This document shows, one piece after another, positions 15,475 to 23,124 of a stretch of 37,898 bases of DNA. Origin of the DNA: PNAI01 sp964575715 (GTDB taxonomy: Bacteria; Pseudomonadota; Alphaproteobacteria; Rhizobiales; Xanthobacteraceae); NCBI GenBank assembly GCA_964575715.1, contig CAZNSG010000237.1, positions 1 through 37,898 on the forward strand, in the 5' to 3' direction. A program made the translations under genes and the position numbers. The notes under the pieces were generated by a model, which made no database searches, was not told the DNA's origin, and saw only the letters and a list, made by a program, of their open reading frames with translations. Position 1 is the stretch's first letter. Every line of letters starts with the position of its first letter.

Positions 15475-16385
15475 ACTTTCTCGACTTCAGGTCGGCCGAG
15501 AATGCCGGTCGGCAGAAAGATCAGCACGATAATCAGGATCGAGAATGCGGCAACGTCCTTGTATTCGATCGAGAAATAGGCCGACCAGAATGTCTCGATC
15601 AGGCCGATGAGCAGGCCGCCGAGCATGGCGCCGGGCAGCGAACCGATACCGCCGAGCACGGCTGCGGTGAAGGCCTTTATGCCGGCGATGAAGCCGATGA
15701 AGAAATCGATCACGCCATAGTAGAGCAGGTACATGATCCCCGCGACCGAAGCCAGCGCTGCGCCGATCACGAAAGTCAGCGAGATCGTACGGTCGATATT
15801 GACGCCGAGCAGCGATGCCATCTTGAGGTCCTGTTCGCAGGCGCGCATATCGCGGCCAAGTCGCGTCTTTCCTACGAGCCAGGAGAATGTGAGCATCAGC
15901 ACCAGCGTCGTCAGCACGATGATGATCTGGATGTTGGACAATTCGACCGAAAATGCCTCGGTCTCAAACAGCACATGCGTGCCTTCGATCAGCGGCGGCA
16001 GCGGCTTGACGCGCGCGCCCTGTGCGATCTGCACGTAGTTTTGCAGGATGATCGACATGCCGATGGCGGAAATGAGCGGCGCCAACCGAAAGGAATGGCG
16101 CAATGGCCGGTAGGCCAGGCGCTCCACCGTCCAGCCATAGAGCGCCGTCAGGCTCATCGCGATCAGCAGCACGATGAACAGCGCAACCGGAATGGCGGTA
16201 AGCCCGATGGCGACGAGCGTTAGAAAGGCGATCAAGGCAATGAACGCACCGACCATGAAGATGTCGCCGTGCGCGAAGTTGATCATGCCGATGATACCAT
16301 AGACCATCGTGTATCCGATGGCGATCAGGCCATAGATCGAGCCAAGCGTGATGCCGTTAATGAGCTGCTGGACAAAATATTCCAT
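15471..16385 (-). CDS. livH: Branched-chain amino-acid ABC transporter permease LivH
   Basis: First gene of the operon and partner permease of LivM, 304 residues with about eight membrane segments. MEYFVQQLINGITLGSIYGL is the classic LivH beginning, so the ATG at 16385 is used although the frame is open to 16568. MVYGIIGMINFAHGDIFMVGAF, the loop GRDMRACEQDLKMASLLGVN and FIAGIKAFTAAVLGGIGSLPGAMLGG (all partial quotes of conserved regions) identify the family. A 15-bp tandem repeat lies 42-86 bases upstream of the start, in the divergent gap shared with the flavin reductase gene. Confidence 0.95.
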   Translation of the reverse strand: MEYFVQQLINGITLGSIYGLIAIGYTMVYGIIGMINFAHGDIFMVGAFIALIAFLTLVAIGLTAIPVALFIVLLIAMSLTALYGWTVERLAYRPLRHSFRLAPLISAIGMSIILQNYVQIAQGARVKPLPPLIEGTHVLFETEAFSVELSNIQIIIVLTTLVLMLTFSWLVGKTRLGRDMRACEQDLKMASLLGVNIDRTISLTFVIGAALASVAGIMYLLYYGVIDFFIGFIAGIKAFTAAVLGGIGSLPGAMLGGLLIGLIETFWSAYFSIEYKDVAAFSILIIVLIFLPTGILGRPEVEKV

Positions 16386-16426
16386 GCGGCCGACCTGCCC
16401 CTTTGGCATGCGCCTGCAATGCCGAT

Positions 16427-16471
16427 GGTCCCAAGTTTGGTGGTCCCAAGTTTGGTGGTCCCAAGTGCGTC
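16427..16471. repeat. 15-bp tandem repeat in the livH leader/promoter region
   Basis: GGTCCCAAGTTTGGT occurs at 16427-16441 and 16442-16456, then again in part at 16457-16465 (GGTCCCAAG), followed by another CCCAAG at 16471-16476. It lies upstream of livH and between divergent genes. It could be an array of regulator sites or simple slippage; nothing in the window decides this. Confidence 0.9.
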
Positions 16472-16622
16472 CCAAGTGTATAGACGATGACTCGCAGCGC
16501 TCGTTGGTTTTTAGCAGGGGCGGCACCCTGCAAGCAACGGCCGCGATTATTTTTTTAATTCCTGCCACGGCTCTTAAAGACTAGGTTCCCTCCCACCAGA
16601 CGAATCCTCTAGAGTGAACCCT

Positions 16623-17165
16623 ATGAGCTGGATCGATCAACACGAAGACATGGCCGGCGCCTTCGCGGCGACCGCCGCGATCAAGAGCGTTGACCCGCAG
16701 CAGTTCCGCGGAGCGATGAGCAGGCTTGGCGCCGCTGTGCACGTTGTCACCACCGACGGCCCCGCCGGCAAGACCGGCTTCACCGCGACCGCGGTGGTAT
16801 CGGTTTCGGATCAACCGGCGACGCTTCTGGTCTGCCTCAACCGCGGCGCGACCAGCATGCCGATCATGCGTGAAAATGGCGTATTCTGCGTCAACACGCT
16901 GCGCGCGGACGATGAAATCATCGCCGACACGTTTGCCGGCCGCACCAAGGTGGCGCGCGAGGAGCGCTTCAACACCGGCCAATGGTCCACGCTGGTCACG
17001 GGATCACCCGCGCTCATGAGCGCAGTGGTTGCGCTCGACTGCCGCGTGATCGAGGTGAAGGCGGTGGCCTCGCACGACATCTATTTCGGAGTGGTCGAGG
17101 CGATCCATTCCGGACCTCCCGGCCCGGCACTGGTCTATCACGATCGCGCTTATAAGCAGGTGTAA
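16623..17165 (+). CDS. Flavin reductase-like domain protein (HpaC/RutF type)
   Basis: A 180-residue FMN-binding protein of the flavin reductase-like family, the reductase half of two-component flavin monooxygenases that reduces FMN or FAD with NADH. FRGAMSRLGAAVHVVTTDGP and GFTATAVVSVSDQPATLLVCLNR (partial family hallmarks) occupy residues 20-75, and FCVNTLRADDEIIADTFAG follows. The C-terminal HDIYFGVVEAIHSG is also typical. The ATG at 16623 is used; a GTG 9 bases upstream or an ATG at 16650 are alternatives, as no strong ribosome-binding site decides. No monooxygenase partner gene is adjacent. Confidence 0.87.
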   Translation: MSWIDQHEDMAGAFAATAAIKSVDPQQFRGAMSRLGAAVHVVTTDGPAGKTGFTATAVVSVSDQPATLLVCLNRGATSMPIMRENGVFCVNTLRADDEIIADTFAGRTKVAREERFNTGQWSTLVTGSPALMSAVVALDCRVIEVKAVASHDIYFGVVEAIHSGPPGPALVYHDRAYKQV

Positions 17166-17645
17166 GCGACCAGAGCGGTTTCGAGGTGACTGGAATTACA
17201 GTGACGCGGAGACAGTATCGTGCCCCGGATGCGGTGCAGCGCAAGTGCCATAAGCGCGTTCACGCGCGTCTTCGACGCGCTATGGCACGCAGCGGTGCAC
17301 CGCTGATCCGGGGTCTATAAGCTTACAAACAGGAGGCATGGGTCCCGGTTCTGCAGCGCACCGCTGCACCATAGCGCGTCAAAGACGCGCGTAAACGCGC
17401 TTATGGTTTCGCGCTGCGCTGCGCCCGGGACACGTATTCCCGGTTAAGCCGATCCCGCTTTAGCTAGCAAGTAGGGTGGGCAAAGGCGCGCAAGCGCCGT
17501 GCCCACGCGAGGGAGGGCACCCAGAAATGCAAAGTTTTCCAAAATAGTGGTGGGCACGCTTCGCTTTGCCCACCCTACAGACTGGACGCATTTGGCCCCC
17601 GGAACGCTATAGTGTGCCGGCCGTAGCAACTTGGGAGGACAAAAC
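17166..17645. repeat. 480-base gap filled by two kinds of palindromic repeat
   Basis: No gene is supported. At about 17219-17310 and 17340-17433 lie two inverted copies of a G/C-rich unit (GCGCGTCTTCGACGCGCTAT with its partner ATAGCGCGTCAAAGACGCGC), each ending in CCGGG-type edges. At 17471-17579 is a second kind, GTAGGGTGGGCAAAGG facing CTTTGCCCACCCTACA, whose edges recur at 27014-27117. These are ordinary dispersed repeats of this organism group. The tautomerase ribosome-binding site lies at the right end. Confidence 0.75.
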
Positions 17646-17840
17646 ATGCCGGAGATCGTCATTTACAGCGCTGGCAATCGCTCGCAAGAGCAAAAGCGCG
17701 CGCTTTGCAAGGATATCACCGCCGCAATGGTGAAGAACTACAACGTTCCGGTCGAGGCTGTGGTGGTAACGCTGGTCGAAACGCCGAAGACCGACAAGGC
17801 CAAGGGCGGCGTGCTGTTTAGCGAGATGCCCGGGCGGTAA
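17646..17840 (+). CDS. 4-oxalocrotonate tautomerase-like protein
   Basis: A 64-residue member of the tautomerase superfamily, enzymes that use an N-terminal proline as catalytic base to move a double bond in unsaturated keto acids. The start MPEIVIYSAGN gives Pro1 after methionine removal, so the ATG at 17646 is fixed by function and by the strong GGGAGGA site 9 bases upstream. The middle RALCKDITAAMVKNYNVP and the VVTLVETPKTD segment follow the family pattern; the usual Arg11-equivalent may be Arg12. Length is normal for 4-OT subunits. No aromatic degradation genes flank it. Confidence 0.86.
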   Translation: MPEIVIYSAGNRSQEQKRALCKDITAAMVKNYNVPVEAVVVTLVETPKTDKAKGGVLFSEMPGR

Positions 17841-17913
17841 ACCGCATCGTTGCTGCCAAGCACCTCTTTCGGAACACATCCGGAGCGGTCGACGTCCGAG
17901 CACAAGATTTGAG

Positions 17914-19167
17914 CTAGACGGACACCTGCAGCTCGGCTTGTGCAGCCTCCGTCGTCGCCGGCGCGGTCTTCGCGGACGTGGGACGGGCATTCGCCGTCGC
18001 GCTCTGATTGCCCGCTGTCATGTCCGGTGCTTTGATCTCAGCGCGCTGTTGCAGGCGGCGCTCATGGAATCGAACGACGAGCATCGCCGTCTCCGGGCTC
18101 AGACGGTCAAAGCGTTCAAACGCAAGGGAAAGATCATCCGGGCTCAAGGTGCGATTGGCGGCAAACATAAGCAGCAGCTGCTTGGTGGTGATCCAGGAAC
18201 AGCCAGCGGCGCGTGCCAGCAGCAGCACCATCTCATCGCCCTCATCGAGCAAGGCGCGCTCCACCAGATCGACCGGAAAGCGCCCGAGCTTAGCGAGCGC
18301 AACCACGGTCTTATCGAACTCCTGCGCCTGCGCGGGCGCATGGACATTGCCTTCAGTGATGGTGTGAGCGGAAAAGCGCCGCTTGGCGTCGCGGGCGGCA
18401 ACGGCGTATTCCTGCGAAACCGCGCGCGCTTCGTGCTGCATCGTGCTGGCGATGCCGTCGACCGCATCGCGGACCGCGGCAGCGGCTTGCGGATTGGCGG
18501 CTTCCAACTTGGCGCGCACTGACGCCGAGGCATTCTCCAGAAGCTTGAGGAAATATTGCCGGGGAATATCGCTGCGCTGGCCAATGGTCAGCGTCAGCTT
18601 GCGGTCATAGCGCGCGCGCGCAGTGAGCTTGCCGTAGCCGGCCAGCGAAAAGCGCGCCCCTTTGTTGCCGGCGACCGTGCGTACCACGCGCTTGTTGCCG
18701 CGCTCCACCAGCACATCGGTAACGGATTCGCTCAATTTCAGACGCTGGGCAATGGCCTGGAGATGCTTCTGGCTCTTGGTTGTTGCATTTTCAACGAGTT
18801 CGGCATCGCTGAGCTGCAGCGAATTGATCAGCACGGGAGCGGCCACCTCGATCGCATTATCAAAAGCAAGTGCCCGAATGAGGTTGGGCGGCGCGTTATC
18901 CATGCTCGCCATGCGACTGGCAAGCTTTGCGCGTGCCTTGACTTCGATCTCGGCTGAAAGCTGCTGCAGCACATCGTCAAACAGTGCGATCTGCTGGCTG
19001 GAATAGCCGTGGGAGCCGGCAATGAATAAATCTGTGACGCGTTGAAGCACGCGCAGGCGGTGCTGAGCGTTGCCGCTGGTCACGGAATTGATCAGCTCGT
19101 CGATGAGCGAGTGGCTGACTTCAGGCACGATATTCTCCGGGGCACGGGTGGTGGCAGGCGCGGTCAT
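17914..19167 (-). CDS. DUF2336 domain protein
   Basis: A 417-residue, probably cytosolic, mostly helical protein of the DUF2336 family, conserved in alphaproteobacteria and of unknown function. The N-terminal half resembles HEAT-like helices (VSHSLIDELINSVTSGNAQHRL, SSQQIALFDDVLQQLSAEI in outline), and VLVERGNKRVVRTVAGN is a family hallmark. The last 50 residues are Ala/Thr-rich and low in complexity. No signal peptide or membrane segment is seen. Two CCAAATTGG boxes lie just upstream of its start. Confidence 0.82.
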   Translation of the reverse strand: MTAPATTRAPENIVPEVSHSLIDELINSVTSGNAQHRLRVLQRVTDLFIAGSHGYSSQQIALFDDVLQQLSAEIEVKARAKLASRMASMDNAPPNLIRALAFDNAIEVAAPVLINSLQLSDAELVENATTKSQKHLQAIAQRLKLSESVTDVLVERGNKRVVRTVAGNKGARFSLAGYGKLTARARYDRKLTLTIGQRSDIPRQYFLKLLENASASVRAKLEAANPQAAAAVRDAVDGIASTMQHEARAVSQEYAVAARDAKRRFSAHTITEGNVHAPAQAQEFDKTVVALAKLGRFPVDLVERALLDEGDEMVLLLARAAGCSWITTKQLLLMFAANRTLSPDDLSLAFERFDRLSPETAMLVVRFHERRLQQRAEIKAPDMTAGNQSATANARPTSAKTAPATTEAAQAELQVSV

Positions 19168-19195
19168 GTGCGATCTCGATTGCGATGAATCCGAT

Positions 19196-19216
19196 CCAAA
19201 TTGGCCCCCAAATTGG
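19196..19216. promoter_or_regulatory. Paired CCAAATTGG boxes upstream of the DUF2336 gene
   Basis: CCAAATTGG occurs at 19196-19204 and again at 19208-19216, 12 bases centre to centre, starting 28 bases before the DUF2336 start codon. Each is close to palindromic. Spacing near one helical turn suits a cooperatively bound regulator; this is inference only. Confidence 0.35.
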
Positions 19217-19481
19217 CGCTCTGTCGGCCTTGCGGCCGTAAATCGAGGGCGTTTAAAACACTATCCGCAAAAAGCGAAAATTCGCTCGATATCTTGTGCG
19301 CAAATTGCCAAAAATCTTACGGAAATTCGCAACCTGCCGTTATGCAAATGCCGGTGGAAACGTTTTATTAACTCGATTAAAGTTGCTGGCGGCCGGGGAA
19401 TTGCACGCTTGCGCCGCGGCAACGGCATCGCGTGGAACCCCAAAACTGTGCAGCGGCATCGAATCTGACCAGAAGTCGGCG
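19217..19481. other. Gap between DUF2336 gene and amidohydrolase, no gene seen
   Basis: Relatively A/T-rich upstream region of the DUF2336 gene followed by the tail side of the amidohydrolase. Short frames here are not supported by ribosome-binding sites or recognisable content. Confidence 0.5.
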
Positions 19482-20960
19482 TCAGATCATCGGATACGAC
19501 ATCGGGCACATCTGTTCGGCCGTACGGCCGAGTGTGTCCCAGCTCTGCCAGTTGGTCCAGGTCCGCTCGCCGAGGCGCTGCGCGGCGGCGAGCAACTGCG
19601 CATCGTCAATGCCTTCAATGACGCGGTCGCGCATGCAAATCTTGCCACCGACGATCACGGTCTTCACGTCGTCACCGATGCCGCATTCGACCAGGCTGTG
19701 AATGGGGTCGCGCACCGGCGCGTGGCGGATGCTGCGCTGATCGATGAGGATGATGTCGGCCTTGGCGCCGGGTGCGAGGCGACCGAGGTCGCCGCGATCC
19801 AACGACCGGGCGCCGGCGAGCGTAGCGGCATTGAAGACCTCGCCGGCGCTCGCCGCGCTCAGGTCGTGCTCAAGCACCTTGGCGAAATAGGATGCGGTCC
19901 GCATCTGCATGATCATGTCGCGCGGGTAGGTATCGCTGCCAAGCGCGATGTTGACGCCGGCCTTGCGATACTTGCTCCAGGTGTCCAGGAAGCGCGCGCG
20001 CCGCACCAGATTGCAGGGACAGTGCGAAATGGTCGAGCCGTGTGCTCCCATCAGATCGATGTCGTGGCCGCCGCTGTAGGCGAGGCGGCGATGTTCGGCG
20101 ACGAAGTTGCCGTGGCCGATATTGAGCATCGCGCCGAGATCGAGCAGGCCGACGTAGTCGAGCAGCTCGATCGGCGTCTTCTGATGCTCGCGCAGGATGT
20201 CGTAGAACTCGTGCACGCTGTAGGCGGCGTGAATGCAGACCGGAAACTTGTTCGCGCGCGCGATGTCCGCGGTCTTCTGCAGTTGCTCGACCGAGCATGT
20301 TTCCACGCGCTTGGGCGCGAGGATCGCCCTGACCCGTCCACCGGACACGCCATCGACACGCTCGGAGAACGCGACCGATTCCTCGAATACCTTGGCGCCC
20401 TGCACGTCATCGATTACGCGGGTCAGTCGACCGCCCGGGCCGCCGACCCAGCCGCCGAGGTCGTAGCCGGCGCCGAGATAGGCCCGGTTCCCGATGCGAT
20501 CGACCGCTTTCGCCAACGCCTCCTGCATGTGCACCGGCGCGCCCATCTCGACAAAGGTGGTAACGCCGTTGCGGATCAGTTCGACCGTGGTGAACAGCGC
20601 CCACGGATCGCCAGCATAGATCTTTTTGTCCTCATCCGAGAAGAAGCGTGCATCGCCCCCGACCGTGGTGCCTTCGCGCGCGACGTCGAACTCCAGGAAC
20701 GGCTGGCCGAAATAATCCGGCCGGCCGACGTCCGTGATCATCCGCTTCTGCGCCTGGTAGCCGGCGTGCACGTGGGTATCGATGAAGCCCGGCGCGACCA
20801 GCATACCGCCAGCGTCGATCTCGTCGTTTACCTCGCCAGAAAATTCGCGACCGACGAAAACGATGGTATCGCCCTCGTAAACAACTTCGCCGTTACGAAT
20901 CAGATTGTGGTGGCTATTGTCATGGCCGACGACCCAGCCGCCTTTGACGCGCGTCCTCAT
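19482..20960 (-). CDS. Metal-dependent amidohydrolase (ATZ/TRZ, cytosine deaminase-like family)
   Basis: A 492-residue cytosolic hydrolase of the amidohydrolase superfamily that would cleave C-N or C-Cl bonds in heterocycles, or deaminate them. Metal and catalytic residues are in place: His63/His65 in FIDTHVHAGY, His244 in CIHAAYSVHEF, His283 in IGHGNFV, His313 in ISHCPCNLVR, and Asp343 in ALGSDTYPRD. The N-terminal composite domain and the C-terminal GAKADIILIDQ complete the fold. It is 8 bases downstream of a Bug-type binding protein gene and almost certainly co-transcribed with it, suggesting that the bound solute may be the enzyme substrate. Confidence 0.9.
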   Translation of the reverse strand: MRTRVKGGWVVGHDNSHHNLIRNGEVVYEGDTIVFVGREFSGEVNDEIDAGGMLVAPGFIDTHVHAGYQAQKRMITDVGRPDYFGQPFLEFDVAREGTTVGGDARFFSDEDKKIYAGDPWALFTTVELIRNGVTTFVEMGAPVHMQEALAKAVDRIGNRAYLGAGYDLGGWVGGPGGRLTRVIDDVQGAKVFEESVAFSERVDGVSGGRVRAILAPKRVETCSVEQLQKTADIARANKFPVCIHAAYSVHEFYDILREHQKTPIELLDYVGLLDLGAMLNIGHGNFVAEHRRLAYSGGHDIDLMGAHGSTISHCPCNLVRRARFLDTWSKYRKAGVNIALGSDTYPRDMIMQMRTASYFAKVLEHDLSAASAGEVFNAATLAGARSLDRGDLGRLAPGAKADIILIDQRSIRHAPVRDPIHSLVECGIGDDVKTVIVGGKICMRDRVIEGIDDAQLLAAAQRLGERTWTNWQSWDTLGRTAEQMCPMSYPMI

Positions 20961-20968
20961 CGCGACAA

Positions 20969-21928
20969 TCAGTTCACTTTGATGCCGGCGGTCTTGACGA
21001 TCTCCATGTTGATCCGGACTTCGTCGGCCAACAGCTTGTCAAACTCCGCCGACGTCATTGGCATTGGATCGGCACCGAGCGTCTTGATCTTCGATTTCAC
21101 GTCAGGGAGTTGAAGCGCTTTGTCGGTCTCGCGGTAAAGGATCTCAATGATGGCCCGCGGTGTCCCCTTCGGCACCATCACGCCGGTCCAGAAAGTGTAA
21201 TCGGAATTGGGATACCCCGCCTCCGTCGTGGTAGGCACGTCAGGTAAGGCGGTTGCGCGCGCGATGCTGCTGACAGCCAGCGCCTTCAGCTTGCCGTCCT
21301 GCAACAGCCCCATCGCGGGCAGGAGCGTGCTGAAGGAAAAGTCGATCCGCCCGGCGAGCACTTCGGTGAGCGCCTCCGGCGAACCCTTGAACGGCACATG
21401 CACGGCTTGGAAGCCTGCGCTCAGCATGAAACGCTCGGCGTTGAGGTGGGTAGCGTTGCCGACGCCGCCCGAGCCGTAGTTCAACGACTTGGCTTTAGCC
21501 GCCGCGACGAAATCGCCAATGTTTTTGTAGCCTTTGTTCGCGGACACGAAGAGAACCGTTGGCAGGTTCGCGAGCGGGATGACGGCTGCGAAATCGCCGA
21601 CAGCGTCATATGACAGTCTGGCGAATAACGCCGGCGCGACCGTGTGCGACGAGGAATTGACTAAGATTGTGTAGCCGTCAGGATCGGCCTTGGCGGCCGC
21701 CGCGGCGCCGATCGTTCCACCCGCGCCCAGCCGGTTCTCAATCACGAACGCCTGTCCGAGCTGTGTAGACACTTTATCGAATACCGTACGGGCGACGACA
21801 TCGACAGCACCGCCGGCCGGGAACGGCACGATGACCCGAACCGGTTTGGTGGGCCAGTTCTGCGCGAATGCGGCGCCGTGCGACAGCACCAACACTGCAA
21901 AGGCGGCGCGCAATATGCGTATTGACAT
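20969..21928 (-). CDS. Bug-family tripartite tricarboxylate transporter substrate-binding protein
   Basis: Periplasmic binding protein, 319 residues, with Sec signal peptide (cut near AFA-Q at residue 23). WPTKPVRVIVPFPAGGAVDVVAR is the hallmark of Bug receptors (quoted in part), as are VIENRLGAGGTIGAA, LNYGSGGVGNATHLNAE and VPFKGSPEALTEVLAGRIDFSF. No TctA or TctB membrane gene is in the window, so it is an orphan receptor, common in this group. It has a good promoter at 21986-22013 and leads the amidohydrolase gene. Ligand is unknown. Confidence 0.92.
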   Translation of the reverse strand: MSIRILRAAFAVLVLSHGAAFAQNWPTKPVRVIVPFPAGGAVDVVARTVFDKVSTQLGQAFVIENRLGAGGTIGAAAAAKADPDGYTILVNSSSHTVAPALFARLSYDAVGDFAAVIPLANLPTVLFVSANKGYKNIGDFVAAAKAKSLNYGSGGVGNATHLNAERFMLSAGFQAVHVPFKGSPEALTEVLAGRIDFSFSTLLPAMGLLQDGKLKALAVSSIARATALPDVPTTTEAGYPNSDYTFWTGVMVPKGTPRAIIEILYRETDKALQLPDVKSKIKTLGADPMPMTSAEFDKLLADEVRINMEIVKTAGIKVN

Positions 21929-21985
21929 TGGGCGTCCCCACCGAGTTTGGGCTTGGGTTCCCCAGATAGCGCCAAAACTGTATGA

Positions 21986-22013
21986 ATTGTAGAAGTTATC
22001 CAGCTTGTGTCAA
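21986..22013 (-). promoter_or_regulatory. Sigma70-type promoter for the Bug protein / amidohydrolase operon
   Basis: On the minus strand TTGACA (22013-22008) and TACAAT (21991-21986) are separated by 16 bases. Transcription would begin near 21979, about 50 bases before the start codon at 21928. Both boxes are near consensus, which is unusual in this GC-rich window. Confidence 0.7.
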
Positions 22014-22081
22014 CGGCGGCGCGACAATTCTGACGCTTATGATGAGGTGATTTCACCGGTGTGTGTTGCAAAATCGCGTGC

Positions 22082-22818
22082 TTACTTTTGGAATTCGATG
22101 CGTTTGTCGGGCCGCTCCAGATCAACATGCAGCGCTTCGCACAGGCGGTTTGAGTAGTTCCACATGCCGCAGAACACCGTGAGCTCGACGATCTGCTTTT
22201 CGTTAAAATGTTTCTTCATCGCAGCAAACGCGACCTCGTCGTCGCGCGCGGTCAACTTGGTAACCGCTTCCGCCCAGTGCACAGCCGCCTTCTGCCGCTC
22301 GTCGAGATGCGGCGAATTCATGTAATCGTTACTTTGCGCAGTGGCAATCTGCGCCTCCGTGAGCCCGATCTTTTTACCCAGCGGCACGTTATGCGACATG
22401 CAATAGGCGCTGGCGTTGAGCGCCGACGTCTTGATGATCACGAGTTGCTGAATTTTCACTAGTGTGGTGGTACAGAAGTTCCCTTCATCCCCGCCTCTTA
22501 AGTCCGTCAAGGGAACTTCTGAACCAAAACCACACTAGAATCTATACATTGCTGGTGTCCCTTTGAATCCGAAGTTCGCTAACGCGGGTGCTGTAAATTC
22601 AAGCGAACTTCGGAATCGGGACCCTAGTCTGGATCGGACTTCACGTTCTTGAGCCGGATGCTCTCGTTCGGCAGCATCCAGCCGGCGAGCGCGGCCGGCT
22701 GGTGGGCGAGCACCTGCGAGAAGTTGCTCACCCGGCCCCATTGCTTGCGCACGCCATCGTAAACCTTGCGGACTTCCTCGTCCGCCGTGTCTGGCGGGAT
22801 CATTCGCACACGCGCCAA
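22082..22818 (-). pseudogene. AhpD-like carboxymuconolactone decarboxylase family gene, broken by a double-hairpin element
   Basis: Two reading pieces belong to one protein. The N-terminal piece (22818 to 22628; RMIPPDTADEEVRKVYDGV, NFSQVLAHQPAALAGWMLPN, ending NVKSDPD) stops at a TAG formed by the element edge. The C-terminal piece (22459 to 22082; VKIQQLVIIKTSALNASAYC, MSHNVPLGKKIGLTEAQI) continues the family fold. The 169-bp element at 22459-22627 lies exactly between them. The active-site region reads AYCMSHN, with one Cys where AhpD has CxxC. A TTG at 22818 is the likely native start; an in-frame ATG at 22887 adds unrelated sequence. The C-terminal piece might still be translated from GTG 22459, but a full protein cannot be made. 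Confidence 0.82.
22459..22627. repeat. Double-hairpin element, copy 2 (inserted in the AhpD-like gene)
   Basis: A 169-bp unit bounded by CTAG at 22459-22462 and 22624-22627. Hairpin A (22459-22538) has an outer stem CTAGTGTGGT with 22529-22538 and an inner stem at 22473-22485 with 22509-22521. Hairpin B (22552-22627) has an inner stem TCCGAAGTTCGCT at 22568-22580 with 22602-22614. The spacer is 13 bases, as in copy 1. Matches copy 1 in the opposite orientation. Confidence 0.85.
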
Positions 22819-22889
22819 GGGAACCCCCGATCGTTCGACGGCCAAATCTTGAATAAGATCGGACAAAGGAATACCGGACTTCGCCATCC

Positions 22890-23039
22890 CCCTATCGCGA
22901 AGCCGGAAAACTTGCCGAGGCGCGTAACGAAGGGATCACGAAGGCGCTCAAGGCGGAACTCGCCAAATATCTGCGCTCCAACGGCGTGATGATGGATTCC
23001 AGTTCCTGGAAAGTGACCGCCAGAAATCCGGGATCGTGA
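22890..23039 (+). pseudogene. 3' remnant of a class I SAM-dependent methyltransferase
   Basis: Frame starting at CCC 22890 reads PYREAGKLAEARNEGITKAL, continues KAELAKYLRSNGVMMDSSSW and ends KVTARNPGS with TGA at 23037-23039. This resembles the C-terminal end of class I methyltransferases found in Bradyrhizobium relatives (MDSSxWxVTARNP is, from memory, a common ending). There is no start codon, no SAM-binding motif and no room upstream, since the AhpD-like gene begins at once on the other strand. It is therefore the tail of a deleted gene. Confidence 0.6.
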
Positions 23040-23124
23040 CTGCAGGCGAGTAATAAATCGAGCGGACGGCAAGCAGGGGCTTGAAAGTTCCGCGTGCTTG
23101 AATCGGAGCGGCAGTTGTTGACTG

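Noticed and set aside
17184..17213. GGAATTACAGTGACGCGGAG as a third copy of the NYN-flanking repeat
   Set aside because: Only about 10 bases match the TGTCACCGTAATT unit in reverse, with mismatches and without the tandem arrangement.
19296..21113. 605-codon plus-strand frame opposite the amidohydrolase
   Set aside because: Complete metal-binding motifs on the other strand show that the amidohydrolase is real; this frame is composition-driven.
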